DNA of 64,000 bases from Prionace glauca (taxonomy: Eukaryota; Chordata; Chondrichthyes; Carcharhiniformes; Carcharhinidae): NCBI GenBank assembly GCA_037974335.1, contig CM075744.1, positions 3,047,154 to 3,111,153 of the forward strand, given 5' to 3'. Shown one piece after another: positions 56,101 through 64,000 of the stretch. Position 1 is the stretch's first letter; every line of letters starts with the position of its first letter. The position numbers were made by a program, and so were the translations under genes. Below the pieces are notes generated by a model. It was given only the letters and a program-made list of their open reading frames with translations, searched no databases and was not told the DNA's origin.

Positions 56101-59100
56101 GCCCGTCTCCCCTCCACACGCCCGTCTCCCCTCCACACGCCCGTCTCCCCTCCACACGCCCGTCTCCCCTCCACACGCCCGTCTCCCCTCCACACGCCCG
56201 TCTCCCTCACACGCCGTCTCCCCACACGCCCGTCTCCCCTCCACACACGCCCGTCTCCCCTCCACACGCCCGTCTCCCCTCCACACGCCCGTCTCCCCTC
56301 CACACGCCGTCTCCCCTCCACACGCCCGTCTCCCCTCCACACGCCCGTCTCCCCTCCACACGCCCGTCTCCCCTCCACACGCCCGTCTCCCCTCCACACG
56401 CCCGTCTCCCCTCCACACGCCCGTCTCCCCTCCACACGCCCGTCTCCCCTCCACACGCCCGTCTCCCCTCCACAACGCCCGTCTCCCCTCCACACGCCCG
56501 TCTCCCCTCCACACGCCCGTCTCCCCTCCACACGCCCGTCTCCCCTCCACACGCCCGTCTCCCCTCCACACGCCCGTCTCCCCTCCACACGCCCGTCTCC
56601 CCTCCACACGCCCGTCTCCCCTCCACACGCCCGTCTCCCTCCACACGCCCGTCTCCCCTCCACACGCCCGTCTCCCCTCCACACGCCCGTCTCCCCTCCA
56701 CACGCCGTCTCCCCTCCACACGCCCGTCTCCCCTCCACACGCCCGTCTCCCTCCACACGCCCGTCTCCCCTCCACACGCCCGTCTCCCTCCACACGCCGT
56801 CTCCCCTCCACACGCCCGTCTCCCCTCCACACGCCCGTCTCCCCTCCACACGCCCGTCTCCCCTCCACACGCCCGTCTCCCCTCCACACGCCCGTCTCCC
56901 CTCCACACGCCCGTCTCCCCTCCACACGCCCGTCTCCCCTCCACACGCCCGTCTCCCCTCCACACGCCCGTTCTCCCCTCCACACGGCCCGTCTCCCCTC
57001 CACACGCCCGTCTCCCCTCCACACGCCCGTCTCCCCTCCACACGCCCGTCTCCCCTCCACACGCCCGTCTCCCCTCCACACGCCCGTCTCCCCTCCACAC
57101 GCCCGTCTCCCCTCCACACGCCCGTCTCCCCTCCACACGCCCGTCTCCCCTCCACACGCCCGTCTCCCCTCCACACGCCCGTCTCCCCTCCACACGCCCG
57201 TCTCCCCTCCACACGCCCGTCTCCCCTCCACACGCCCGTCTCCCCTCCACACGCCCGTCTCCCCTCCACACGCCCGTCTCCCCTCCACACGCCCGTCTCA
57301 CCCCCTCCCCTCCACACGCCGTCTCCCCTCCACACGCCCGTCTCCCCTCCACACGCCCGTCTCCCCCTCCACACGCCCGTCTCCCCTCCACACGCCCGTC
57401 TCCCCTCCACACGCCCGTCTCCCCTCCACACGCCCGTCTCCCCTCCACACGCCGTCTCCCCTCCACACGCCCGTCTCCCCTCCACACGCCCGTCTCCCCT
57501 CCACACGCCCGTCTCCCCTCCACACGCCCGTCTCCCCTCCACACGCCCGTCTCCCCTCCACACGCCCGTCTCCCCTCCACACGCCCGTCTCCCCTCCACA
57601 CGCCCGTCTCCCCTCCACACGCCGTCTCCCCTCCACACGCCCGTCTCCCCTCCACACGCCCGTCTCCCCTCCACACGCCCGTCTCCCCTCCACACGCCCG
57701 TCTCCCCTCCACACGCCCGTCTCCCCTCCACACGCCCGTCTCCCCTCCACACGCCCGTCTCCCCTCCACACGCCCGTCTCCCCTCCACACGCCCGTCTCC
57801 CCTCACACGCCCGTCTCCCCTCCACACGCCCGTCTCCCCTCCACACGCCCGTCTCCCCTCCACACGCCCGTCTCCCCTCCACACGCCCGTCTCCCCTCCA
57901 CACGCCCGTCTCCCCTCCACACGCCCGTCTCCCCTCCACACGCCCGTCTCCCCTCCACACGCCCGTCTCCCCTCCACACGCCCGTCTCCCCTCCACACGC
58001 CCGTCTCCCCTCCACACGCCCCGTCTCCCCTCCACACGCCCGTCTCCCCTCCACACGCCCGTCTCCCCTCCACACGCCCGTCTCCCCTCCACACGCCCGT
58101 CTCCCCTCCACACGCCCGTCTCCCCTCCACACGCCCGTCTCCCCTCCACACGCCCGTCTCCCCTCCACACGCCCGTCTCCCCTCCACACGCCCGTCTCCC
58201 CTCCACACGCCCGTCTCCCCTCCACACGCCCGTCTCCCCTCCACACGCCCGTCTCCCCTCCACACGCCCGTCTCCCCTCCACACGCCCGTCTCCCCTCCA
58301 CACGCCCGTCTCCCCTCCACACGCCCGTCTCCCCTCCACACGCCCGTCTCCCCTCCACACGCCCGTCTCCCCTCCACACGCCCGTCTCCCCTCCACACGC
58401 CCGTCTCCCCTCCACACGCCCGTCTCCCCTCCACAACGCCCGTCTCCCCTCCACACGCCCGTCTCCCCTCCACACGCCCGTCTCCCCTCCACACGCCCGT
58501 CTCATCACCACATGCCTCAAATTTAAAATTCTCAGTCTTGTTTCCAGTCCCTTTTTGTGGCCTTGTCCCTCTTTATATCTGGAACCTTCAAAACTAAGAA
58601 TTCTACTCCTAACATGCTTACTGCATTTCCCTACTTCTGGCTGCTCACAAACTCCTTCCCTGTCACCCTACTCTCTCTTCTATCCCTCCTCCTTTAAAAC
58701 TTCCCTTAGATTGGTCAAAAGATGTAGATTTTATTATTGTGCCTTCCCATCCAATATTTCCCTTTGCAGATATCAGCCATGTATCAGTGATAGATGGCTG
58801 TGTGTTCATGTCTCCCTTTGGCACCAATCTTGGTTTTGTCTGGTGGAGCTTGTTGTAAGAAATCTCACAACGCCAGGTTAAAGTCATAACATAAGAACAT
58901 AAGAAATAGGAGCAGGAGTAGGCCATCTAGCCCTTCGAGCCTGCCCCGCCATTCAATAAGATCATGGCTGATCTGTCGTGGCTCAGTTCCACATTCCCGC
59001 CCTCTCCCCATAACCCTTAATCCCCTCTCTTATCAAAACCCATCAACCCGCTTCTTGAAAATATTTAGCGAGGCAGCCTCCACCACTACAACTGGCAGAG

Positions 59101-61684
59101 AATTTCAGAGATTCACCACCCTTTGAGTGAAGAAGTTCCTCCTCAACTCCGTTCTAAACCGTCCCCCCTTTATCTTGAGGCTGTGCCCCCTAGTCCTACT
59201 GTCCTTTCTGAGCGGGAAGAGCCTCTCCACCTCTATCCTATCCATCCCATTCATCATCTTATACGTCTCAATGAGATATCCCCTCATTCTTCTAAACTCT
59301 AACGAGTACTAGCCTAATTTATTCAGCCTCTCCTCATAGCGCAACCCCCTCAACTCTGGTATCAGCCTAGTAAACCTCCTCTGCACTCCCTCCAAGGCCA
59401 AAATATCCTTGCGTAAGTGCAGCGACCAAAACTTCACACAGTACTCCAGCTGCGGCCTCACCAATGCCCTATACAGCTGCAGCAAGACCTCCCTACTTTT
59501 ATATTCAATCCCCCTCGCTATGAAGGCCAGCATCCCATTAGCCTTCCTGACCACCTGCTGCACCTGCAAGCTGGGTGTTTGCGACACAGGCACAAGGACC
59601 CTGAGGTCCCTCTGCACCGTTGCCTACTGCAGTTTTTCTCCACGTAAGTAATAGTCCTTCCTACCATTATTCCTACCAAAGTGGACCACCTCACACTTGC
59701 CAACATTAAATTCCATTTGCCAGTTCCTGGCCCATTCGCCCAGCCTATCTAGATCCTTCTGCAGACACTCCACACTCTCCGCGCAATTTGCCGTTCCACC
59801 AATCTTGGTGTCATCAGCAAATTTCGACACCCTACACTCGGTTCCCTCCTCCAGATCATCTATATAAATGGTAAATAGCTGAGGCCCCAGCACCGACCCC
59901 TGGGGCACTCCGCTAGTCACCATCCGCCAATCTGAATAGCACCCATTGATCCCCACTCTCTGCCTCCTATTTGACAACCAATCCTCTATCCACGCTAACA
60001 CCCTACCCCCAACTCCATGTCCCCTGACCTTCTGCAATAACCTCTTGTGAGGTACCTTGTCAAACGCCTTCTGAAAATCAAGAAAGACCACATCCACCGG
60101 CTCTCCTCTATCCACCGCCCGAGACACATCCTCATAGAACTCCAATAAATTTGTCAGACACGACTTCCCCTTAACGAAACCGTGCTGTATCTGCTCTATC
60201 AAGCAATTCCCCTCAAGATGCCTCGCTATTTCCTCCTTGATGACGAATTCTAACATTTTACCTACAAAAGACGTTAAACTAACCGGCCTATAATTCCCTG
60301 CCTTTTGCCTGCCACCCTGCCAATGGCGTAACATTAGCCATTTTCCAATCTTCTGGCACTTCCCCGGAATCCAGCGACATTTGGAAAATAACCACCAAGG
60401 CATCCACTATCACCTCCGCCATTTCTTTCAGAATCCTCGGATGCATTCCATCCGGTCCTGGGGACTTGTCCACAATCAGTCCCTCCAGTGTGTCGAGCAC
60501 CACCTCTCTAGTAACAATAATGTCATCGAGACCCTCCAGTCCTTCCACCTTTCCATCTCTAACATCCGGCAAATTATTCACGTCCTCCTCCATGAAGACT
60601 GAAACAAAAAAGTTATTCAAGACCTCAGCCATATCACCATCCCCTACCACCTAGTCCCCCTTCTCATCCTCTAAGGGACCAACGTTCACCCTAGCCAGCC
60701 TCTTCCTTTTTATATATTTATAAAAACTCTTGCTATCCTTTTTTATATTAAGCACTAGCCCAGCCTCATAGCTTCTCCTACCCTTCTTTATCAACTTCTT
60801 TGTCAATCTTTGTTGACATTTAAACCTCTCCCAATCCTCTTCTCACCCACTACTCTTAGCTACTCTAAATGCCTCCGCTTTTAATTTAACACTTTCCTTC
60901 ACCTCCTTCGTTATCCACGGCTTATTACCTCTCCTCCTACGGTCCTTTTTAACCATCGGAATAAATTTCTGCTGAGCACCAAGAAAGATCTCCTTAAAGA
61001 TCCTCCACTGCTCCTCAGCAGACCTACCTTCCAACGTGCTCCCCCAGTCAACATTCGCCAATTCTTCTCTCATCCTACCGTACTCCCCTCTATTCAAACA
61101 AAGGACGTGTGTCCGGGAACCCACTTTCTCCTCCTCCATCTGCACCAGAAACTCCACCATACAATGATCACTCTCTCCAGGTCCAACAGGTTTATTAGAT
61201 AGCAAACGCCACTAGCTTTCAGAGCGCTGCTCCTTTTGTCTGGTGAGTGGGAGATCTGCTTGATGTGCACATATTGCCTTCTGTTCTTCCTGCATTACAA
61301 TAACAACCTGAATTTCAAGTACTTCACTGGTTGTAAAGTGCTTTGCAATCATGAATGACATGATATAATGACAAGTCCTTTTTTTCTTGCTGCTTTGAGG
61401 TGTTTTTCAATGTTAAAGTTGTTATATTCTGTTAACCTTTGTTCCTGATTTACTACCCAGTGTAAAAGAAAATCACAAATTCAATTCTTAAAACTGATTA
61501 TTCTTTCATTGTATTTTAATCTATGAACAAAAAAAAATGAAGTTAATGCTGAAACCAACAGTTATTTTCCTTTTTCACAGAATTGGAAGCTTCGAGAACA
61601 CATACAAGAATTCATTGGTTAGTTGCAGTCTCTCTCCTTGTCATTGAATTTCTCATCATTTTAATGCTGGTGACAGTTGTGTGA
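35087..61684 (+). CDS. B7-family-like Ig membrane protein (4 exons, 271 aa)
   Basis: Joined exons are 35087-35159, 40944-41297, 46325-46609 and 61581-61684; total 816 nt with stop. All introns are GT-AG and phase 1, as is usual for Ig genes. Order: signal peptide (1 to about 24), IgV (about 25-142), IgC-like (143-237), short stalk, transmembrane helix (about 250-271), no tail. IgV resembles B7-H3, HHLA2 and PD-L1: the '[18 protein letters not shown]' stretch and '[11 protein letters not shown]' are family hallmarks. The GYPKASVSW motif of the C domain is also B7-like. By family knowledge such proteins are ligands that costimulate or inhibit T cells at the surface of other cells. Both IgC cysteines are Phe (163, 218). 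Orthology is unresolved. Intron 3 contains an assembly error, so linkage of exon 4 rests on phase, splice sites and the domain order. Confidence 0.8.
35500..35630 (+). repeat. Foldback element remnant
   Basis: 'cttcaggtcgaatgatctttcatcag' and 'tgctgagcttttccagcacc' correspond to the right half of the family seen at 10262-10493. Degenerate, with no matching left arm. Confidence 0.5.
35975..36865 (+). CDS. CR1 ORF1 (zinc-binding, coiled coil, esterase-like)
   Basis: The first 214 codons are open (35975-36619). Near the start are paired cysteines (CGFC ... CSKC, residues 7-30), as in CR1 ORF1. A coiled-coil-like leucine-rich stretch follows (about 31-50), then basic low-complexity sequence. Next is an SGNH-type esterase start, '[11 protein letters not shown]' (about 130-140), with '[12 protein letters not shown]' (about 188-199). 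The family usually has GTND there, so the conserved Asn is replaced. The frame then shifts near 36590-36620; the C-terminal part ('[20 protein letters not shown]' to '[11 protein letters not shown]') continues in another frame to about 36865. One frameshift. In CR1 this protein binds RNA and membranes; that is family knowledge. Confidence 0.75.
36908..39817 (+). CDS. CR1 ORF2 endonuclease-reverse transcriptase, one break
   Basis: It is open from upstream of 36908 to 39028, then continues in another frame 39083-39817. I take the ATG at 36908 as start because the sequence upstream in this frame overlaps the end of ORF1. The endonuclease is about 36 to 250 residues from that ATG: '[12 protein letters not shown]', 'AITETWL', '[12 protein letters not shown]', 'ESDHCMVEF' supply the catalytic Asn, Glu, Asp and His. 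The RT follows: '[13 protein letters not shown]', '[19 protein letters not shown]', '[20 protein letters not shown]', and the 'KFADDTK' palm. The C-terminal domain has '[18 protein letters not shown]' and '[20 protein letters not shown]'. One frameshift near 39020-39030. The copy at 58889-61178 is unbroken across that point. Confidence 0.9.
39894..40038 (+). repeat. (TTCTTATG)n tail of CR1
   Basis: About 18 perfect octamers. CR1 LINEs end in a few such octamers; this run is long. Reading frames through it (LCSYVLMF repeats) are not genes. Confidence 0.95.
40944..41297 (+). CDS. Exon 2, IgV domain
   Basis: 118 codons, phase 1 at both ends. Canonical features: first Cys 48 ('VLRCSF'), Trp 65 ('IHWERVE'), and DxGxYxC with Cys 124. 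An N-glycosylation site sits at 'GNAS' (residue 106). The 'YYYGKEQ ... RYSGRTSLF' C'-D segment is close to the pattern in HHLA2 and B7-H3 as I remember them. Acceptor 'cttcccag' 40936-40943, donor GTACTT at 41298. Confidence 0.9.
41912..42825 (+). repeat. CR1 3' part (TTCTTATG-tail) in intron 2
   Basis: '[20 protein letters not shown]' (41912-41970) through 'NGMLAFIV', '[19 protein letters not shown]' and the C-terminal [13 protein letters not shown]-like end, then 'gatcagccatgatcttattg' and a short TTCTTATG tail (42808-42826). Two frameshifts, near 42195 and 42555. 5'-truncated in the RT. Confidence 0.88.
43275..43680 (+). repeat. (G/A)-rich purine tract, G-quadruplex prone
   Basis: About 400 bp almost entirely G and A with very many runs of three or more G, irregular GGGGA / GGAGG units. 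It directly precedes the 5' end of the CR1 at 43683. Long frames through it (glycine-rich or proline-rich) are composition artefacts. Confidence 0.9.
43683..46230 (+). repeat. CR1-clade LINE (TTCTTTG-tail), RT nearly intact
   Basis: 5'-truncated after the endonuclease. It starts with the linker '[20 protein letters not shown]', has one frameshift near 44115-44140, then is open 44142-45713: '[14 protein letters not shown]', '[20 protein letters not shown]', '[16 protein letters not shown]', '[20 protein letters not shown]', '[12 protein letters not shown]' and the full C-terminal domain. The 3' UTR with V-domain-like block (45950-46035) ends in TTCTTTG (46216-46230). A 16-mer foreign to the other copies replaces about 16 bp at 46038-46053. 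Confidence 0.9.
46038..46053 (-). other. Sequencing-barcode-like 16-mer (probable artefact)
   Basis: CACAGTGAGCACGTGA, the reverse complement of TCACGTGCTCACTGTG. The two other CR1 3' UTRs (16226-16241, 28768-28783) have a 'cctccca.accccaaa'-type sequence here instead. The same 16-mer flanks the N gap at 52628-52643 and, reversed with one base missing, 52744-52758. Confidence 0.75.
46325..46609 (+). CDS. Exon 3, cysteine-less IgC-like domain
   Basis: 95 codons, phase 1 at both ends. The B7-type C-domain pattern is clear: 'GYPKASVSW' with Trp 175, and '[13 protein letters not shown]' in the place of 'YxCxVRNxVLxQ'. At the first cysteine position is Phe 163 (TTT, 46384-46386) and at the second Phe 218 (TTT, 46549-46551). 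The only cysteine in the exon is Cys 236 at its very end. N-glycosylation sites at 'NRSS' (211) and 'NYTF' (215). Donor GTAGGT at 46610. Confidence 0.88.
46979..47220 (+). repeat. 16-bp minisatellite, first array
   Basis: About 15 copies of CCCGCCCGTCTCCCCT. It lies at the edge of the 19-bp array and differs from it by lacking one ACA. Preceded by irregular C-rich sequence (46801-46978). Confidence 0.93.
47221..52470 (+). repeat. 19-bp minisatellite, first array
   Basis: About 275 copies of CACACGCCCGTCTCCCCTC, nearly homogeneous. Most variants are one-base losses or gains in the C runs. The unit has no stop codon in any frame of either strand, which explains the very long open frames. The opposite strand has GGGG and GGG runs in every unit. 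Confidence 0.95.
52471..52626 (+). repeat. L2-like LINE 3' fragment (first assembled copy)
   Basis: '[20 protein letters not shown]' residues resemble the FKILxLxFKALHGLAP motif; degenerate. The same as 58503-58700. Confidence 0.5.
52628..52643 (-). other. Barcode-like 16-mer at left edge of N gap
   Basis: An exact CACAGTGAGCACGTGA immediately before the Ns. The genomic match to 58503-58659 stops at 52626. Confidence 0.85.
52644..52743. other. Assembly gap (100 N)
   Basis: Exactly 100 N, a conventional gap of unknown size, or a masked adapter. Confidence 0.99.
52744..52758 (+). other. Barcode-like 15-mer at right edge of N gap
   Basis: TCACGTGCTCATGTG, equal to the reverse complement of the left 16-mer minus one C. 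Genomic sequence resumes within its last bases (46621-equivalent). Confidence 0.8.
53102..53341 (+). repeat. 16-bp minisatellite, second array
   Basis: About 15 copies of CCCGCCCGTCTCCCCT, with one shortened unit at a different place than in the first array. Confidence 0.93.
53342..58502 (+). repeat. 19-bp minisatellite, second array
   Basis: About 271 copies of CACACGCCCGTCTCCCCTC. The pattern of small indels differs from the first array, as expected of two alleles or of two noisy read consensuses. Confidence 0.95.
58503..58700 (+). repeat. L2-like LINE 3' fragment
   Basis: 'FKILSLV' motif, then 'cctgtcaccctactctctcttctatccctcctcctttaaaacttccct', matching the end of the L2-like ORF; degenerate. 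Confidence 0.5.
58845..61262. repeat. Penelope-type terminal fragment split by a CR1
   Basis: 'gtaagaaatctcacaacgcc' then 'aggttaaagtc' (58856-58886) and 'ggtccaacaggtttattaga' then 'ctttcagagcgctgctcc' (61181-61231) are two halves of one repeat end. It is of the same style as 23553-23620 ('acaccaggttttagtccaacc'). The CR1 at 58889-61178 separates them. Fossil fragment, no coding part. Confidence 0.6.
58889..61178 (-). repeat. CR1-clade LINE, 5'-truncated (TTCTTATG-tail)
   Basis: The minus strand begins within the endonuclease ('[20 protein letters not shown]', 61180-61120). It continues through the linker '[20 protein letters not shown]' and '[20 protein letters not shown]' (60490-60430). 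The RT palm is in one frame 60403-59624 ('[19 protein letters not shown]', '[11 protein letters not shown]'), and the C-terminal part follows in shifted frames to 59105. Breaks near 60840, 60650, 60300, 59620 and 59310. It is close to 37620-39790. The tail is two AAGAACAT units (58889-58906). Confidence 0.9.
61263..61570. other. Intron 3 distal part, inverted-duplicated from 61405
   Basis: AT-rich, no gene. From 61405 it matches the reverse complement of 29376 downward. Confidence 0.6.
61581..61684 (+). CDS. Exon 4, transmembrane helix, premature tail stop
   Basis: 34 residues and stop. A short basic/Thr-rich stalk ('[12 protein letters not shown]') is followed by a hydrophobic run from Trp 250 to Val 271 with Glu 260 in its middle (GAA, 61646-61648). 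The stop TGA at 61682-61684 is one base from the TGC in the relic copy. Past it the frame stays open for 18 codons (KKHPRKITGEFQTGLCNS) to a second TGA at 61739-61741. So the tail appears lost by a recent nonsense change, or is an allele or sequencing difference. Confidence 0.82.
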
Positions 61685-61794
61685 AAGAAACATCCTCGTA
61701 AAATAACAGGAGAATTTCAAACTGGACTCTGTAATTCCTGATGGACCATTCAGGGAAATGTGTGATTACCTGCCCAAGTAGCTGTGAAGCAAGA

Positions 61795-64000
61795 TGAACA
61801 AAGAACAAAGAACAACCCAGCACGGGAAACAGGCCCTTTGGCCCAACGAGCCCGCACCGCCATCTTAACAAAGCATTTTCCTACACCTACCTTGCCCCGT
61901 GTGTATGTGAATGGTACTCCTATGGTAACCAGATTCGGGGGAGAATAGTGTAGGGTCAATTTGGTACACCAATCAGCCTAAGAGCACGTCTTTGGGGTAT
62001 GGGAAGAAACCAGAGCACCCGGAGGAGACCCACGCAACCACAGGGAGAATGCGCAAACTCCCACAGACACTGGCTCAAATCCATGTATCTGCACAGCCAG
62101 CAGTGATAGTCACTGAGCTGTTGTGGTGCCCGTCTGCTGGTCCAGGATTAAGCATACACAATGACACAAAGTACTAGGCCACTCTCGAAACATCCAAGAG
62201 CAGCCCATGCACGAACCACCGTGTGCATGCTCCTCGTTTGACAACAAGGTGGACCGACACACCTGCGGATTAAAAGAGACAAAACATTAACATGTAATAT
62301 TACATTTCCAGTATCGTCCCGAGGCTCTGACCCTTTTTAAAACCGTCTCCTATAACCCTCCATCCCTGTTTCACTCATGTGCCTATCTAAGTAAACCTTA
62401 AACAAGTCCAGCGTGCCTGCCTCCACCACCTTACTTGGTAGCGCATTCCATACTCCCACGACCCTCTGTGTGAAAAACCTTCTTCTAGTATCCAAATTAT
62501 ACTTCTCCCCCTTCACCCTTAGCTCATGACCCCTCGTGATATTTGTCTCCAATCTAGGAAAAAGCCTGCCACTGTTGACTCTATCTATACCCTTCATTAT
62601 TTTATACACCTCTATCAGATCCCCCCTTAATCTCTGTCTTTCTAAGGAGAAGAGCCCCAGTTTACCCAATCTTTCCTCATAACCCAGTCCTTCCATACCA
62701 GGCAGCATCCTGGTAAACCTCCTCTGCACTCTCTCCAGGGTCTCCACGTCCTTCCGGTAGTAAGGCAACCAGAACTGGACGCAATATTCCAAATGCAGCA
62801 TAACCAACGTTCTGTACAACTGAAGCGTTAGACGTCAGCTCTTATACTCTATACCCCTTCCTATAAAGGCTAGCATTCCATAAGCTTTATTCGCAACCTT
62901 CTCCACCTGGGTTGCCACCTTCAGAGACTTGTGCACCTGCACTCCAGGTCCCTCTGCATTTCTATACTCTTATTTGGTCTACCTTTTATCATGTAACTCC
63001 TCCCTGCATTATTTTTTCCACTAAGGTCGGTGGTGTTGTGGATGGTCTGAAAGGATGGCAAAAGTTGCAGCAGGACATAGATAGGATGCAGGACTGGGCG
63101 GAGAAGTGGCAGATGGACTTCAATGCGGATAAATGCGTAGTCGTCCATTTTGGCAGAACCAACGGGATGAACGAGTACACTATCAAGGGCAGGAGTCTTA
63201 GTAGCGTTGAAGAGCAGAAGGATCTAGGGGTCCGGGTCCACAGGACTCTTAAATCGGCCTCGCAGGTGGAGGAGGTGGTCAAGAAGGCGTATGGTGTACT
63301 GGCCTTCATTAATCGAGGGATTGAGTTTAGGAGTCGGGAGGTAATGCTGCAACTTTATAAGACCCTGTCAGGCCTCATTTAGAGTATTATGTGCAGTTCT
63401 GGTCGCCTCACTATAGGAAAGCTGTAGAAGCTATTGAGAGGGTACAAAGGAGATTTACAAGGTTGTTGCCTGGACTGGGAGGCATGCCTTATGAAGTTAG
63501 GTTGAGGGAGCTGGGACTCTTTTCCCTGGAGAGACGAAGGTTGAGAGGCGACCTGATAGAAGTTTACAAAATGTTGAGAGGAATAGATAGGGTGGACTCT
63601 CAGAGGCTATTTTCCCCGGGTTGAAATGGTTGCTACGAGAGGACACAGATTTAAGGTACAGGGAGGGAAGTTCAGAAGTGATGTTAGGGGTAAGTTTTTC
63701 ACTCAGAGGGTGGTGAGTGAATGGAATCGGCTGTCGTCAGTGGTGGTGGAGACGAACTCGCTGGGGTCTTTTAAAAGACTTCTGGATGAGTATATGGGGT
63801 TTAATGAGATTGAGGGTTATAGATAGGTCTGTAGGTTGGTAGGTGTTGATGTGATCGGCACAACTCATGGGCCGAAGGGCCTGTTTGTGCTGTAGTGTTC
63901 TATGTTCTATGTTAAAATGCGTCACCTCGCATTTGTCAGGATTAAATTCCATCTGCCATCTATCTGTCCAATATACCAACCTATCTATATCCTGCTGTGT
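61795..64000 (-). repeat. CR1 (TTCTTTG-tail) with nested CR1, cut by window end
   Basis: The minus-strand tail CAAAGAACAAAGAACAA (61798-61814), a 3' UTR with V-domain-like block, and an open C-terminal region 62819-62337 ('[19 protein letters not shown]'). A plus-strand CR1 (63018-63915) interrupts it; then the outer CR1 resumes at 63916 ('[15 protein letters not shown]'). Confidence 0.9.
63018..63915 (+). repeat. Nested CR1 3' part (TTCTATG-tail)
   Basis: 'KLQQDIDRMQDWAEKWQMDF' (63062-63121) to 'RFKVQGGKFRSDVRGKFFTQ' and the C-terminal end at 63826. Tail TTCTATG at 63898-63912. Frame breaks near 63368 and 63620. Counterpart of 26868-27757. Confidence 0.9.

Larger units (their letters stand above)
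52757..58659. repeat. Block assembled twice, second copy
   Basis: Same order as 46621-52626: intron 52757-52930, C-rich 52931-53100, 16-bp array 53102-53341, 19-bp array 53342-58502 (about 271 copies), L2-like flank. About 100 bp shorter overall than the first copy. Confidence 0.9.
46610..61580 (+). other. Intron 3 of the Ig gene (contains misassembly)
   Basis: It contains the twice-assembled minisatellite block, the N gap, an L2-like fragment, a CR1 (58889-61178), a split Penelope-type end, and unassigned sequence 61263-61570. Donor GTAGGT, acceptor 'tttcctttttcacag' ending at 61580. True length is probably about 6 kb shorter. Confidence 0.75.
61405..64000. repeat. Inverted segmental duplication, copy paired with 26779-29376
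   Basis: It includes exon 4 and its downstream flank, the CR1 3' UTR, C-terminal region and nested CR1. It runs off the window end. Confidence 0.9.

Noticed and set aside
47221-58502. CRISPR-like array
   Set aside because: Units are contiguous 19-mers with no spacers. This is a minisatellite in vertebrate DNA.
52892-58597. Equivalent very long frames across the second array
   Set aside because: Same reason; also the region is probably a duplicate of the first array.
1-64000. LTR retrotransposon, retrovirus or Polinton
   Set aside because: No long terminal repeats, gag, envelope, capsid or integrase motifs were noticed on either strand. All reverse-transcriptase sequences fit non-LTR LINEs or Penelope.

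Overview
The window looks like vertebrate genomic DNA, most likely from a cartilaginous fish (shark, skate or ray). That is an inference. The grounds are a spliced B7-type immunoglobulin gene, very dense CR1-clade LINEs with heptamer/octamer 3' tails (TTCTTATG, TTCTATG, TTCTTTG), tRNA-derived SINEs with a V-type central domain, L2-like and Tx1/L1-like LINE remnants, and a Penelope-type insertion. There is no bacterial gene organisation. No species can be named from the sequence.

The only host gene I can support is a four-exon, plus-strand, B7-family-like membrane protein: exons 35087-35159, 40944-41297, 46325-46609 and 61581-61684, all phase 1, 271 residues. It has a signal peptide, an IgV domain, an IgC-like domain in which both canonical cysteines are Phe, a membrane helix carrying a Glu, and almost no cytoplasmic tail. 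Its introns hold a near full-length CR1 (intron 1), two more CR1s and a purine tract (intron 2), and a GC-rich minisatellite assembled twice around a 100-N gap plus another CR1 (intron 3). A second copy of the last exon lies inverted at 29038-29198 (minus). The two copies carry different nonsense codons.

Layout. 1-4.5 kb: SINE tail, a segment inverted relative to 29.4-33.3 kb, a foldback element and LINE fragments. 4.5-8.4 kb: an old CR1 with a younger CR1 nested in it. 7.34-23.37 kb: a tandem segmental duplication (unit about 7 kb) of repeat-rich DNA. Its second copy is interrupted by a CR1 insertion that carries what looks like a host exon (14536-16420) and by a 260-bp CR1 tail (20351-20610). 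23.55-24.93 kb: a Penelope-type inverted dimer with an 11-bp target duplication. 25.5-29.0 kb: nested CR1s and the relic exon. 29.4-33.3 kb: inverted segment with L2, CR1 and zinc-finger remnants. 33.6-34.4 kb: Tx1/L1-like LINE with a 17-bp target duplication. 35-61.7 kb: the Ig gene. 61.4-64 kb: sequence inverted relative to 26.8-29.4 kb, running off the window end.

An important caution: 46621-52626 and 52757-58659 are almost certainly the same locus assembled twice. A 16-mer that I recall as a PacBio multiplexing barcode lies on both sides of the N gap, in opposite orientations, and once more at 46038-46053.
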